Assembly (NCBI GenBank): GCA_029564115.1
Contig: JAKQQP010000026.1
Coordinates: 1 to 59,736, forward strand
Direction of reading: 5' to 3'
DNA from: Candidatus Rifleibacteriota bacterium
GTDB taxonomy: Bacteria; Riflebacteria; Ozemobacteria; Ozemobacterales; Ozemobacteraceae
Length of the DNA stretch: 59,736 bases
Part shown: positions 45,415 through 54,682 of the stretch, piece after piece
Position numbering within the stretch: the first letter of the stretch is position 1
How the letters are laid out: each line of letters starts with the position of its first letter
Notes under the pieces: model-generated
What the model saw: the letters and a program-made list of their open reading frames with translations, nothing else
Databases searched by the model: none
Told to the model about the DNA's origin: nothing
Program-made: the position numbers and the translations under genes

Positions 45415-46548
45415 TCAGGTATTTTTTTCGAACTCGACGGCAGCCCAGCCAAAGGGAACCAACCCCTCTTTGCTTTGCGGTTCCTTTGTCAGAGAAGCCA
45501 GCCAGACGGTTGTAGATTCCTTCTCGAATTTTGGTGGTCTGCCAGGACCCTGCATTATTTTAATGTTTCGGTTTCCGTCAATGGTCAAAAACTCAGCGCC
45601 GCTATGGTGACCAAGTCTTAAAAGAAAAACGGTCTTGAATAGTTTTTCACCGAACTTCTCCAATACTTTTTGAGCCAGCTGAAAACTGCAACCCAGCCCC
45701 TTAAGCATACTTTCCTGGGCGGACAGCTTTGCCCAGTAGTGTTCTTTAGTGGCTTCTCCAAGAGATTCAATGCTGATGGTTTTTTCTAATGCCTGCCTGC
45801 TCCGCTCGGTAATTCTTTTGAAACCATGTGGCTCGCCCAAATTTCCGGTGCCTTCAAAAATCGCCCCGGGCAAAATGACCTCAAATGGCACCTGCATTTC
45901 GCCCCGGCCTCTTCTTTGAGGAACTGCAGCCACAGGCCTTTTTTTGTGATTCGTTGCATAAAGAATTCGAGAAGGGGCTGTTCCACTAACCGGATACAGA
46001 TCGGGAATTTTGACAAATCTGAATGGATCAGTATCAAACTTTCCGTGCAGCAGGTCAGTTTCGAGATCCCGAATATTTCTTGAATTCGTTATACTGTTTT
46101 TCACAGCTTCCAGGCTCATCCAGGCTGTCTTGAGACTGCCCTTGATGGAAGACCCTGGGATATACGGAGTTGCATTGCATTCGTTGTATATCGTACGCTT
46201 CAGCTCAAATTTATTAATAACTTCATTTGTTCTGGAGCCGGTTAAATTCAAGATTTCCCGGTATCGAAAAGCGAGATCAGCCGGAATCTTAAGCTTTCTT
46301 GTGAAAAAGGCATTTTCTCTGAAATACTTTTTGAAGAATCTGAAAACTGGAATCAGAGTCATCTCACGACAGATTGAAGAAAACTCTTCAAGTTTATTTT
46401 CATCAAGCGATGCCAGAAAATCAGCTGTTTTAAACACGTGCATAACAGAGTTATCATCTATCACAAACTGCGTTGGCTCATACGCATCGCCAGAACCAAT
46501 ATGAATCGGAGTCAGTGTATATAATCTGATCTTATAGTTTTCAGTCAT
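45415..46548 (-). CDS. csm5: Type III-A CRISPR Csm5 (RAMP, Cas7-like)
   Basis: This 377-aa Cas7-like RAMP subunit caps the 3' end of the Csm effector complex and helps crRNA maturation. Visible are the start KIRLYTLTPIHIGSGDAYEP and the RAMP motif ATPYIPGSSIKGSLKTAWMS near residue 125; VFLLRLGHHSGAEFLTIDG lies near the C-terminus. GGAGG is 6 nt upstream of the ATG at 46548, which overlaps the csm4 end by 8 bp. The longer frame upstream is not needed. It is the last of the core csm genes. Confidence 0.93.
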   Translation of the reverse strand: MTENYKIRLYTLTPIHIGSGDAYEPTQFVIDDNSVMHVFKTADFLASLDENKLEEFSSICREMTLIPVFRFFKKYFRENAFFTRKLKIPADLAFRYREILNLTGSRTNEVINKFELKRTIYNECNATPYIPGSSIKGSLKTAWMSLEAVKNSITNSRNIRDLETDLLHGKFDTDPFRFVKIPDLYPVSGTAPSRILYATNHKKRPVAAVPQRRGRGEMQVPFEVILPGAIFEGTGNLGEPHGFKRITERSRQALEKTISIESLGEATKEHYWAKLSAQESMLKGLGCSFQLAQKVLEKFGEKLFKTVFLLRLGHHSGAEFLTIDGNRNIKIMQGPGRPPKFEKESTTVWLASLTKEPQSKEGLVPFGWAAVEFEKNT

Positions 46549-47557
46549 TTCCGGCCTCCGTTCTGACTGGTATAAACAATGCGTAGCCCTGGTCAACAGT
46601 TTCTTTGTGATGACTGATGTCTTTTACTGCACAACCGACAATCTGGCCTGGGGGCCACCTGTTTTTGGTGGGAGTCAACACAGCACCGGTGGCTGCTTTA
46701 AGAATAGGTTGTTTGAAAGGCGTAGAGCTGGTGGCAAGCTTATTGCCATGCCGACCAAATCTTACGAATGGTTCAAAACATATTTTTTCATACATTCCAT
46801 CTTCAGGCACAACTGGTGAAAGTACGCAAATTGAATCCGGTTTTTTGCTTCCAAATTCGTTGAGATTAACTTCTGAAGGCTCTCCGACAAGTTCAAAACG
46901 GCCCTTGCCAGATGATGCATCGGCCCCATAACCTGTTAAGCCTATCCGACGAAGTGCCTCATAAATTCCTTTAATGCTTATACCCTCACGAACACCTGCA
47001 AACAAAGCAAATTTTGTCTCCGGATACCATGAAACAAGATTGCTGGCATACGGAGCAAATGCGCTTCCTGTACCAGTTGTTCCCGTTATGCGATCTATAC
47101 TATTATGAGTCTGGCGAACAGTTTTAATCATTTCCCAGTCATCTGCAAGATTATATCTAGACCTTACCAGACCGCTGTCAACCAGGTTACTGCCAGACAT
47201 TGGCTCAAGTCTGTCAACCATTGACACGATTGTCCATTTGAAACGTTTTTTAAGTTTTCGCTCGGCATATTGCCTTTTCTGCTGCTCATAATCACCCTTT
47301 GCGACATTTTTTTCAGGGAGATGGGCAAACGGAGTTTTAAGAAGATATTCCCGTCTGCCTTCTTTAGCAAAAACCATACAAGGGTCAGCGACCACACAAA
47401 AAGGGTTGGTATCATAATCTGCAAGCAGCTCTGATATTTTACCGGCCAGCTTGGAATCCTGTGCCAGTTGCCAGCATATTTGACCGAACAAACAGTCTCC
47501 CTGCAGTTCGGTTGCAAAATCCGAAACAGGTTTAAGGCAAAACTCAAATACTTTCAT
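46541..47557 (-). CDS. csm4: Type III-A CRISPR Csm4 (Cas5-like)
   Basis: This 338-aa Cas5-like subunit binds the 5' repeat tag of crRNA and contacts Cas10. Family features seen: LQGDCLFGQICWQLAQDSKL near the start, the HNSIDRITGTTGTGSAFAPY block in the middle, GLTGYGADASSGKGRFELVG, and FVRFGRHGN. Length is slightly above the typical 300 aa. AAGGA precedes the ATG by about 9 nt. It is 17 bp downstream of csm3. Confidence 0.93.
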   Translation of the reverse strand: MKVFEFCLKPVSDFATELQGDCLFGQICWQLAQDSKLAGKISELLADYDTNPFCVVADPCMVFAKEGRREYLLKTPFAHLPEKNVAKGDYEQQKRQYAERKLKKRFKWTIVSMVDRLEPMSGSNLVDSGLVRSRYNLADDWEMIKTVRQTHNSIDRITGTTGTGSAFAPYASNLVSWYPETKFALFAGVREGISIKGIYEALRRIGLTGYGADASSGKGRFELVGEPSEVNLNEFGSKKPDSICVLSPVVPEDGMYEKICFEPFVRFGRHGNKLATSSTPFKQPILKAATGAVLTPTKNRWPPGQIVGCAVKDISHHKETVDQGYALFIPVRTEAGND

Positions 47558-47574
47558 GATGATTTTCCTTAAAG

Positions 47575-48294
47575 TTACTCTTCGCGCAGATTTTCAAATC
47601 TTATTCTTCCGTAACCTCTGCTGCCGCTGCCACCGATGGCATCTTTTACCAGCAATTCCAGGCCTTTTTTAAGTTTGTCAAAGAGTTTTTTGTCTTGGTC
47701 GCAAAAGACTTTAAAGCTGAGTTTAAAATCAAATTCTGCGCCCGCCGGTACCATCTCGGTTATTCTCAATGAACCATTTTTGGCAGTACCGGTTATTCGA
47801 TCGATTGCCGTCTCTGATTTTTCTATGGCAAGCGGCCAGAGATTTTCGATAGCTTTCTCTTTCCACTCTTTGTTTAAATAACAGTCAGCAAAAGCAACTC
47901 TGGTAGGACCCAGCTCACCTGTCAACTGAGCATCTTCGTCATTACCTGATTTATCGGACCCACTGAAACCGAATATTTTCAAAATATCTGCAACTTCTGC
48001 TTTGGCCTGCTCGCTGCTAGCCTGTTTCAAAGTAGCCAGACTCGCCAGGCCACCGCTGGCAGAGTTTTTACTGTAAGCAAGCTGCGCGACGCCACTGCTG
48101 AGCTCCATAAGGGAACGAACCTTGCCTTTGATCGATGAACCTGGAATATATGGTTCAAGCGTGTGAGGATGCTTGATAATCGGGTTATCTGTGCCGCCAA
48201 TATGCATGTCCATGTTTCCAGAGCCGATATGCAGATTACTTTCGAGAATAAGTCTACCTTTAAGTTCAATAATCTTTTGCAGTTTGATTTCCAT
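47575..48294 (-). CDS. csm3: Type III-A CRISPR Csm3 (target-RNA cleaving backbone)
   Basis: This 239-aa Cas7 backbone subunit cuts bound target RNA every 6 nt. The start GRLILESNLHIGSGNMDMHI leads into GGTDNPIIKHP, with the catalytic aspartate probably D36. The RAMP motif LEPYIPGSSIKGKVRSLMEL and the C-terminal GGSGSRGYGRIRF are clear. The csm2 stop and csm3 start share one base (TAATG). The cleavage residue is present, so target slicing should be active. Confidence 0.95.
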   Translation of the reverse strand: MEIKLQKIIELKGRLILESNLHIGSGNMDMHIGGTDNPIIKHPHTLEPYIPGSSIKGKVRSLMELSSGVAQLAYSKNSASGGLASLATLKQASSEQAKAEVADILKIFGFSGSDKSGNDEDAQLTGELGPTRVAFADCYLNKEWKEKAIENLWPLAIEKSETAIDRITGTAKNGSLRITEMVPAGAEFDFKLSFKVFCDQDKKLFDKLKKGLELLVKDAIGGSGSRGYGRIRFENLREE

Positions 48295-48755
48295 TATCTT
48301 CTCCCTCCCCTGTTGTAGCCATCGTTAGGCTGAGAATTTGAATTGTGATATTTGTAATAACCAGTAAAGGCCTCAAAAAAGCTCTTCAGTATTCTTAAAT
48401 CATCGGGTTCCTTAAGATTGTCGAGAATCGATGATCTGATCAATTCAACAAATTCGCTGCTGACAAGCTTTCTTGCCTCTGCATATTTTGCCTTTGGCAC
48501 CAGCATGTGAGCAAACGGCAACTGCTGCTTAAAAATACGCATGCGCTCTTCTTCAGAACCGGCTTTGCCTGATGCCATACGATAACGGGCTTCAAAAGAA
48601 ATAATTTCGTCAAAAAACTTTCGTAACTGTGTTGGCTTGTTGACTGTAGCTGTTGCCTTTGCCTGAACCTTTTTGGCTTCATCTTCGGCAACTGTCGAAA
48701 AAAGGGTCTCGTTAGGTTCTTTGTTTTTTCGGTCTTTCCAGAATTCGATACTCAT
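48294..48755 (-). CDS. csm2: Type III-A CRISPR Csm2 (small subunit, Cas11)
   Basis: This 153-aa helical small subunit builds the inner filament of the Csm complex. The core PTQLRKFFDEIISFEARYRM and the rest of the helical bundle (FKQQLPFAHMLVPKAKYAEA) are typical. A glycine/asparagine-rich basic tail (SQPNDGYNRGGRR) may touch RNA. GGAGG is 6 nt upstream of the ATG at 48755. It follows cas10 by 21 bp. Confidence 0.92.
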   Translation of the reverse strand: MSIEFWKDRKNKEPNETLFSTVAEDEAKKVQAKATATVNKPTQLRKFFDEIISFEARYRMASGKAGSEEERMRIFKQQLPFAHMLVPKAKYAEARKLVSSEFVELIRSSILDNLKEPDDLRILKSFFEAFTGYYKYHNSNSQPNDGYNRGGRR

Positions 48756-48776
48756 ACTGTTCCTCCAAAATTATTG

Positions 48777-51461
48777 TCAGTGTTTTCTTCGATGATAAAT
48801 AACCCGCCACAAAGGTATTCGCATGGCATTTCTATGTTTTTCGATCCAGCCGATCATGTTTTCAAGCTCAGCGCGGCGGGAAGCCTCATCTCCAGCTTTG
48901 AGGTTTTTATCGCTACGACTTCGTATCAGGCTGTATTTAAGACGCGCTTTCCATGACAGATTGCTTGCGAGCTCTGCCAGCCTGATTTTTTTTACCCTTC
49001 TTATGGATTTTTCCGCCAGGTAAGCATCTGCCTGGTAGACCTCTTCGATTGCTTTATTAAAACGATAAAGCATTGCAGTATTCAGAAACCCGTTGTTAAC
49101 CCAAGCCTGTATCTGGTCACCAAGTGCGAAAAGATTATCAAGATTTTCAAATTTAACGGTCTCTCCAAAAATAGTTACCGCATCTTTGCCTGGAAACGCT
49201 TTTGCATGCTCCAACGCTTCTTCCGCAGACTGGGCCATTGATCTGACTGGTTCTCCTGGTTTATGCACGCTGATACCCATTGAAATAGTAATATCTTTGT
49301 TGCCACAGACGAATTCGCTGAATTTTTTCCTGATAACCGGTGCAAGATCAACAATATCGCACCAGGGGCCGATAAGAAAGAGGTCGTCGCCACCGGCGAA
49401 AACTGTATAAACATTTGTAAACTTTTCAGCCAGAAGTGAGGGCAAATAAACTGCGAAAAAATTATTAAACTGGCGACTGAGAATAGATATGCGGGTAAGG
49501 GTCTGAATATCTTCATGTAGCCCCATTCCAAATATCATACCAAGATTATCAACATCTGCCTTTAAAACCCCAAGAGCCGCAACCCCGATTTTTCCGGTGC
49601 CTGGACCGCCATCTTTGATAGAAGCCTGAGCCAGTATCTCGAAAGATTTTATTGCACCCGGACAAATCTCGTCTGCCGTGCTATCAGTTTTGACCTCCAC
49701 ATCGCTATCTGAATAAACCGGCACATAACCCTTCAAGGGTTTAAAAGCAATTTTTCGCCATTCGCTTTCATCAGAAGAAGGCGTAAGCCTTGCAAGACTG
49801 ATAATATTGCTTTTTAGAGACTGTTTTACCGCTTCGCCAATCGGGCCCAGCCAGACCTGGTATTCGCCAAAAACCGGTTTCTGTAATTTTCGCTCAAAAG
49901 CAGGAACATTGCTATTCCAGATGGCAACAGCTTCGGCTTTAACCAGCCTTGCGCCAAGTTCCAGCTGGTCGCAGCATAGAGCACAGATAGCCCCGCCGTC
50001 GACATCAGACGAAAGCGACGCACGAGCCGGGCGTTGCCCGCAAAACTGGCATAAACCTGTTTCGCCGTCAAATTCGGCAAAAAACTGCTTCTGCACCCCG
50101 CCATAAACAGAAATATCAAATTTCTTGTATTTTTGTTCATCCATGGCCCGCCCCAGATTGTGCCACATTTTGCGATATTCATGAGTAATCGCAAATTGCG
50201 AGGTTTTCACGGCAGCGATACCTAGAGAGGTCTGACCATAGAAACATTCGATCAGCCAGTCATTAATTTTTTTTCTTACCCGGTCAATTGCATCTAAAAC
50301 CCTCGGTAGATTTGGGGCCAATATTGTTGCCTGACCCGCAGCATTAAAAATCAACGAGGTTATTGGCAGACCGGTTTCACGCAAAATCAAGTCTGCAACC
50401 AGTTCAGAAAGAAGAGAGACATAAAACGAGCGGCCACGCAGAATTTTAGCCGCCGCCTTATTTGTTGAGCCGCCCGACGCAAAAATAAATTTTTGAATAC
50501 CGAACAGGCCGGCCCCGATAAAAAGAAACTTGTCTGTCTTGCTGTCTTCGACATCACTTATTTCTATTTTGCTGGTCTCTGAATGAAATTGATAGAGAGC
50601 TACGGCTATGGCTGCAGTAATTCTTGAATGGTCATAAAGCGAAATATCCTGCATTGCAGGGCTGACTGTTGCCGCAGGAATTTGACCGGCATATCTCATA
50701 TAAAGATTTTCGAACTGCTCAAACCAGAGCTCAACATTGCCGGTAAACTTTTCAAGCCCCTTAAGCTCTTCAACAAATTCGAAAAACAGCTGCCGATATT
50801 CTTTGGCACCAGCATTGTTGTCAACAGGCAAAACCTGTTGCTTCGGCGCCGGAAAAAACTGGCTTGAGCGCAAAGATTTGAGTGGCACTCGCGAGTTAAA
50901 AGCACCCTCTGAATGACTGCCGGCCTCTCGGCTGGTTTTTATGCTTTCCATGATCGGCCATAATCTGGCTGATTTAAAATTAGCCATTTCTTCATTGCGA
51001 TTATAAACCTGTTCAAAATTTTTAATACCTTCTCGATCGAGAGCTGAGGCCAAACGATCGGCTATGGCGATAATCCAGCGTTCGAAATTGTGCCATTCTT
51101 TGCAAAAAGCTGCATCTTCGTCACGTTTCACAAAATGGTGGCCCGCTGCCAGATCACCGACCCATTCCTGACCGCCCCAGTTCAACTTCTGGAAACATTC
51201 TGGAAGGATTTTTTCGAAATGGTCGATGAATGCTGCAGTGTAAATGGCGTGCTCATGAGTATATGATCTAGTTTGGTTATTATAAGGCTGCAATCTTGCA
51301 CGGTTTGAATCCAGGAAACTCTGCGAAGGATAAAAAGCTGGTTCGCCTGCTTCGCCAATCTTACCCCTGGCTCTCTGCGCAAATTTGCCGATATCATGCA
51401 AAAAAGCTGCTAATGCTATTTTAAGTGTTTTGTCATTCAAAGAACCTTTTGATTCAGTCAT
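48777..51461 (-). CDS. cas10: Type III-A CRISPR Cas10 / Csm1
   Basis: This 894-aa large subunit carries an HD nuclease (AAFLHDIGKFAQRA, H22-D23, then SYTHEHAIYTAAFIDH) and a Palm1. Cysteines C471, C474, C493 and C496 (CQFC...CALC) form a zinc-binding insert. The Palm2 cyclase shows VYTVFAGGDDLFLIG with GGDD at 690-693. It should cleave ssDNA and make cyclic oligoadenylates when target RNA is bound. Both active sites look intact, so the CARF effectors in the locus have a signal source. I use the ATG at 51461 with AAAGGG about 9 nt upstream; the ORF opens 8 codons earlier. Confidence 0.97.
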   Translation of the reverse strand: MTESKGSLNDKTLKIALAAFLHDIGKFAQRARGKIGEAGEPAFYPSQSFLDSNRARLQPYNNQTRSYTHEHAIYTAAFIDHFEKILPECFQKLNWGGQEWVGDLAAGHHFVKRDEDAAFCKEWHNFERWIIAIADRLASALDREGIKNFEQVYNRNEEMANFKSARLWPIMESIKTSREAGSHSEGAFNSRVPLKSLRSSQFFPAPKQQVLPVDNNAGAKEYRQLFFEFVEELKGLEKFTGNVELWFEQFENLYMRYAGQIPAATVSPAMQDISLYDHSRITAAIAVALYQFHSETSKIEISDVEDSKTDKFLFIGAGLFGIQKFIFASGGSTNKAAAKILRGRSFYVSLLSELVADLILRETGLPITSLIFNAAGQATILAPNLPRVLDAIDRVRKKINDWLIECFYGQTSLGIAAVKTSQFAITHEYRKMWHNLGRAMDEQKYKKFDISVYGGVQKQFFAEFDGETGLCQFCGQRPARASLSSDVDGGAICALCCDQLELGARLVKAEAVAIWNSNVPAFERKLQKPVFGEYQVWLGPIGEAVKQSLKSNIISLARLTPSSDESEWRKIAFKPLKGYVPVYSDSDVEVKTDSTADEICPGAIKSFEILAQASIKDGGPGTGKIGVAALGVLKADVDNLGMIFGMGLHEDIQTLTRISILSRQFNNFFAVYLPSLLAEKFTNVYTVFAGGDDLFLIGPWCDIVDLAPVIRKKFSEFVCGNKDITISMGISVHKPGEPVRSMAQSAEEALEHAKAFPGKDAVTIFGETVKFENLDNLFALGDQIQAWVNNGFLNTAMLYRFNKAIEEVYQADAYLAEKSIRRVKKIRLAELASNLSWKARLKYSLIRSRSDKNLKAGDEASRRAELENMIGWIEKHRNAMRIPLWRVIYHRRKH

Positions 51462-51538
51462 CGAATTTCCCTTTCTGTTGGGCACTCCCCAAAGGTTTTC
51501 CAGATTATCTGTAAATTAATAAGTAAAATCTCGTGGCC

Positions 51539-53239
51539 TCATTCAATATTCTTTTCTTTAAGCAAGACACTCTCTACCTCTATTATTTCACCAAGGTGCC
51601 ATGGATTCTGCTGCTGCTCGACTGCCGGTCGTCGATCTACAAACGCAACCCGCTTAACTGGCAAGTGGTTGCTACGAGACTGTTCAAATACACTTTGCAT
51701 AACCCATTGCATTGCGGTTGTGCCACCCGTAAGATTTACTACCAGTGAACCAGCATTTTGTATTAATGGCCAGATAGCCTTAATCAGCCCGGGCGTTTCA
51801 GCAAAGCCGCAAAAAACATCCTGCATTTCAATCACATGCAAAGCATTGTCAGATGTAAAACCTGCCTTTTTAGTGGCCTCTAAAGCGCTTTCACGGTATT
51901 TTATACTGGTTATGACAACCACCACGTCAGGCTTTATATGGTGAATTGCAGAGTATAACAAGCCGAAAGAACTGCCCATACCGGTAATCAAGACTTTGCT
52001 CTCGTTACACTCCCGCCGTGGCAAATGCCAGAAATTGTCATTCAAAATATTATCCTGGCACAAAGCTAAAAATTTTCTGGCAGCGGTGTTCGCATCTTCG
52101 GGGTAAACAACTTCAGCGCGGAAGCCGGCGTGTGCAAATTCGTTACGTTTTCTGGTTATTTCATCCCAGTTTTTAGCCAGTGATGAAAAAGAGATGTTAC
52201 CTGAATCATCAGGTTTCTTACGTGTTGATGCACCCCAATAACCAAGAATTCGCTCAATATAATTTTCGCGATCTTTGACCTTCAGCCAGCTACCGGAAGG
52301 TTTTTCTGCCAGCCAAACCCGGTTAACAATCCATTCTCTTAACAGAAGCAGTGCAGTATCAGGCTTATTGCAAGAAATCTGCAGTTCAATAAAATTCAAT
52401 TCTCGCTCTAGCTCAGCCATCGTAAGCTGTTTTTGAGCCTTTTTTTCTTTCCCTGAGAAAAGAATTTTGTCTATTCTTGCTCTCAATCTTCCAATTAATT
52501 CGTCTGCAGCTTTAAAACTGCATTTTGCCGGAATATTTTTTTCAAGCCAGTTTCGCAACTCATTCGACTCGATGCCAGACTCTATTGTCAGACCCGAATT
52601 TATAGCCCCATGCAATTTTTCGAGACGAGAATAAAGGGATTTTCTTTCGCCAGGCTTCATTGAAAGCAGATCATTTAAAAACTCGCCAAGCTGTTCTATA
52701 GCGCCAGTTTCTTCAAAAGACTTCACGGCATATGACCCTCTAACTATGTTTACAAGGGGCGTAAGATCGAAAACCGGAGTAACGTCTTCAATTGATCTTG
52801 CTTCATAAGCACCATAATAAACGCCGGCCAGTTTAACTTTTCTGGAGCTTTCAAGATAGGTTAAAGAAGTGAACGACAACAAAGGCAAATGCCTGAAACC
52901 ATTGCTGACATCGAGAAAAACATTTACTTCTTCGCCCTGCTCAAAGCTCTCGGTAATATGGTCAAACATTTGCCAGATTTCTTCAATAGTTTTACCTGAA
53001 TTGATTTCGATAATGCGTATTTCAGGGACTGGGTCTGCTGCCTCTTTTTGCAGCTCGTTTTCATACGCTTTTCTGGCTTCTTTGGTCAGCAGTAGGTAAA
53101 GACTGTCAAATTTTACGTCGAGAAGTCTAACCAGGCCAAGACAGCAGAACTTTGTCGTATAAATTGCATTATTGAATGAATAAGTAGCCTCTCTGAGGTT
53201 GTTGCCAGCACCAAGGCTGGCAAGCAAAACATTCTTCAA
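51539..53239 (-). CDS. CARF-HEPN-CARF-like type III effector (Csx1-related)
   Basis: This 566-aa protein has three parts. Residues 1-165 are a CARF domain of the TM1812/DxTHG group: LLASLGAGNNLREATYSF, VNVFLDVSNGFRHLPLLSF (DVSNGF in place of DxTHG), GVYYGAYE. Residues about 190-400 are helical and carry a HEPN ribonuclease motif RNEFAH (R365-x4-H370). Residues 414-566 form a second Rossmann-like domain (VLITGMGSSFGLLYSAIHHI and VVNLTGGTTAMQWVMQSVF), whose TGGT-x-AM resembles the ligand motif TGGTKxM of Card1/Can-type CARF domains. It should be an RNase triggered by cyclic oligoadenylate, possibly with two sensors or an added ring nuclease. GGGGGA lies 11 nt upstream. Confidence 0.85.
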   Translation of the reverse strand: MKNVLLASLGAGNNLREATYSFNNAIYTTKFCCLGLVRLLDVKFDSLYLLLTKEARKAYENELQKEAADPVPEIRIIEINSGKTIEEIWQMFDHITESFEQGEEVNVFLDVSNGFRHLPLLSFTSLTYLESSRKVKLAGVYYGAYEARSIEDVTPVFDLTPLVNIVRGSYAVKSFEETGAIEQLGEFLNDLLSMKPGERKSLYSRLEKLHGAINSGLTIESGIESNELRNWLEKNIPAKCSFKAADELIGRLRARIDKILFSGKEKKAQKQLTMAELERELNFIELQISCNKPDTALLLLREWIVNRVWLAEKPSGSWLKVKDRENYIERILGYWGASTRKKPDDSGNISFSSLAKNWDEITRKRNEFAHAGFRAEVVYPEDANTAARKFLALCQDNILNDNFWHLPRRECNESKVLITGMGSSFGLLYSAIHHIKPDVVVVITSIKYRESALEATKKAGFTSDNALHVIEMQDVFCGFAETPGLIKAIWPLIQNAGSLVVNLTGGTTAMQWVMQSVFEQSRSNHLPVKRVAFVDRRPAVEQQQNPWHLGEIIEVESVLLKEKNIE

Positions 53240-53277
53240 AGCAAATCCCCCATGTTGTTATTTTTGTAAATATACAT

Positions 53278-54264
53278 CTAATCGCAGAAAACGCTGCTGG
53301 GCTCGCTGGCTGGCAGAGCAATAGCGCCGTCGCAGCTGATGCGGCCCTGGCCGAAAGTTGTGCTGCGACCACATCTGATTACTTCGCCGGCGCGGAGAAG
53401 ATCGATAAAACCCTTTACCGGGCCGGTATAAGATACCTGCCCGATTACACCTGAAATCGGAATGCGCTGCTGCTGCCGCGTTGAAAAGCGCTCCCAGTAG
53501 ACCGGCTCGAGGTTTATTGCCGAAATCTTTACCTGGCGTGCCAGGCGCGAGATTTCGGCGAAATCCCAGGCTATGCGGTTGCCTTCTGATGCTTCAAAGG
53601 CTGTATAGCGGCGCATGAGCGAGCCGGTGATTCTTGAAAAATCAGGTTCGAGCGTTAAATTGCCGCGACTTTGATCTTTAAACGCCACCGGCGTAACGAA
53701 TTTTAGGCGTATTTCGCCATTTTCAACCGCAGACAGCGAAGGCTCAACAAGCTGAAGCTGCTGCGCCACGGGCATTTTGAACTCGTCGATTGCAGATGAC
53801 CATATAACCGTACCCGTACCGGCATCTGTTACCCGTTCGAGCTCGCACGGCACTCGAAGCCGCGTCAGACCAGACTGCCCGGCCTTCTGCGCGGCAACGA
53901 CAATATAAGGCGCCATTTCAATGCCACGACCAAAAAGTTGTACAAAAAATTCAAGCGTGCTGCCTGGCGCTATTACCTGATTACCGGGCAGACCGGCATC
54001 GATGACCATAAGATGCGGAACATCTGAATTGCCGGCCAGAAATTCTTTGCCGATATGCTGCGGAGCCGTCTCATAACAAAGTGCATAAGCACAGTTGGCC
54101 GCCACAGAACAAACCCGGCAGCCCTGCTCTGAAGTTTTGCGCTGAACACACGCCAGCCGCTGCAACTGAAACCCCAGAGCGCCACGAAAAGTGTTGACCG
54201 GGTTGGCCGGAAAACCGATTTCGCCGCCTGCACGAAAACTGAATGCGATCCTGCAATACTGCAT
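53278..54264 (-). CDS. cas6: CRISPR Cas6 (crRNA-processing endoribonuclease)
   Basis: This 328-aa protein is a Cas6 of the PF10040-like group, which cuts pre-crRNA in the repeats. N-terminal cysteines in GCRVCSVAANCAYALCYETA may bind metal. The first half ends with RLRVPCELERVTDAGTG. The C-terminal half shows LEPDFSRITGSLMRRYTAFE and the glycine-rich GFIDLLRAGEVIRCGRSTTF, then GQGRI. GAGGG precedes the ATG at 54264. It fits the single repeat type seen at the window edge. Confidence 0.9.
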   Translation of the reverse strand: MQYCRIAFSFRAGGEIGFPANPVNTFRGALGFQLQRLACVQRKTSEQGCRVCSVAANCAYALCYETAPQHIGKEFLAGNSDVPHLMVIDAGLPGNQVIAPGSTLEFFVQLFGRGIEMAPYIVVAAQKAGQSGLTRLRVPCELERVTDAGTGTVIWSSAIDEFKMPVAQQLQLVEPSLSAVENGEIRLKFVTPVAFKDQSRGNLTLEPDFSRITGSLMRRYTAFEASEGNRIAWDFAEISRLARQVKISAINLEPVYWERFSTRQQQRIPISGVIGQVSYTGPVKGFIDLLRAGEVIRCGRSTTFGQGRISCDGAIALPASEPSSVFCD

Positions 54265-54400
54265 ACTTTTGCCCTCACTCTGTAAGCCCGTCAGCCAGCA
54301 CAGCCATTTTCTCTTACAGGTGTGCCGCCAATGCCCCGAAAAAAATCAATTTCTTAAAAGATATCTATCACTTTGCCCCTTGTTTTGCAAACATTTATCT

Positions 54401-54607
54401 TCACTTTCGACCAGACCCTGATGACATAAGCATCAGCGACATTATAAACGTAAAAACCCCCGGGCAGAAAATAACTATGAATATAAAAACCAGTGGGTTG
54501 CTTATTATCAAAGCAAACAGATACATCACGACAACAAACTTGAGCAGCCCCATTGCCAGTTGCATGAATGCTTCAACAAGCGTAATAATGGCTTCTATTA
54601 ATTCCAT
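54401..54607 (-). CDS. Small membrane protein inside the CRISPR locus
   Basis: This 68-aa protein has an excellent ribosome site, AGGAGG, about 7 nt before the ATG. An amphipathic start (MELIEAIITLVEAFMQLAMG) is followed by two hydrophobic segments, LLKFVVVMYLFALIISNPLV and FIFIVIFCPGVFTFIMSLML, and a short basic tail. It reads in the same direction as cas6 and cas2, with about 70 bp to cas2 and 140 bp to cas6. No match to a known CRISPR protein is recognised. It could be a membrane effector or a membrane anchor. Confidence 0.8.
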   Translation of the reverse strand: MELIEAIITLVEAFMQLAMGLLKFVVVMYLFALIISNPLVFIFIVIFCPGVFTFIMSLMLMSSGSGRK

Positions 54608-54682
54608 TTGTCGACCTCCTGCCCCCGCAAATTGCTCTTCATACTTTTTATTAAGTCAACGCTGAGCAATCTATTCAAAAAA

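Noticed and set aside
45312..45452. Upstream extension of the ATPase stub frame (reads TIVETFMTTHPFAAGGGE)
   Set aside because: It runs through the paired palindromes and into csm5; the real start is the ATG at 45311 with GGGAGG.
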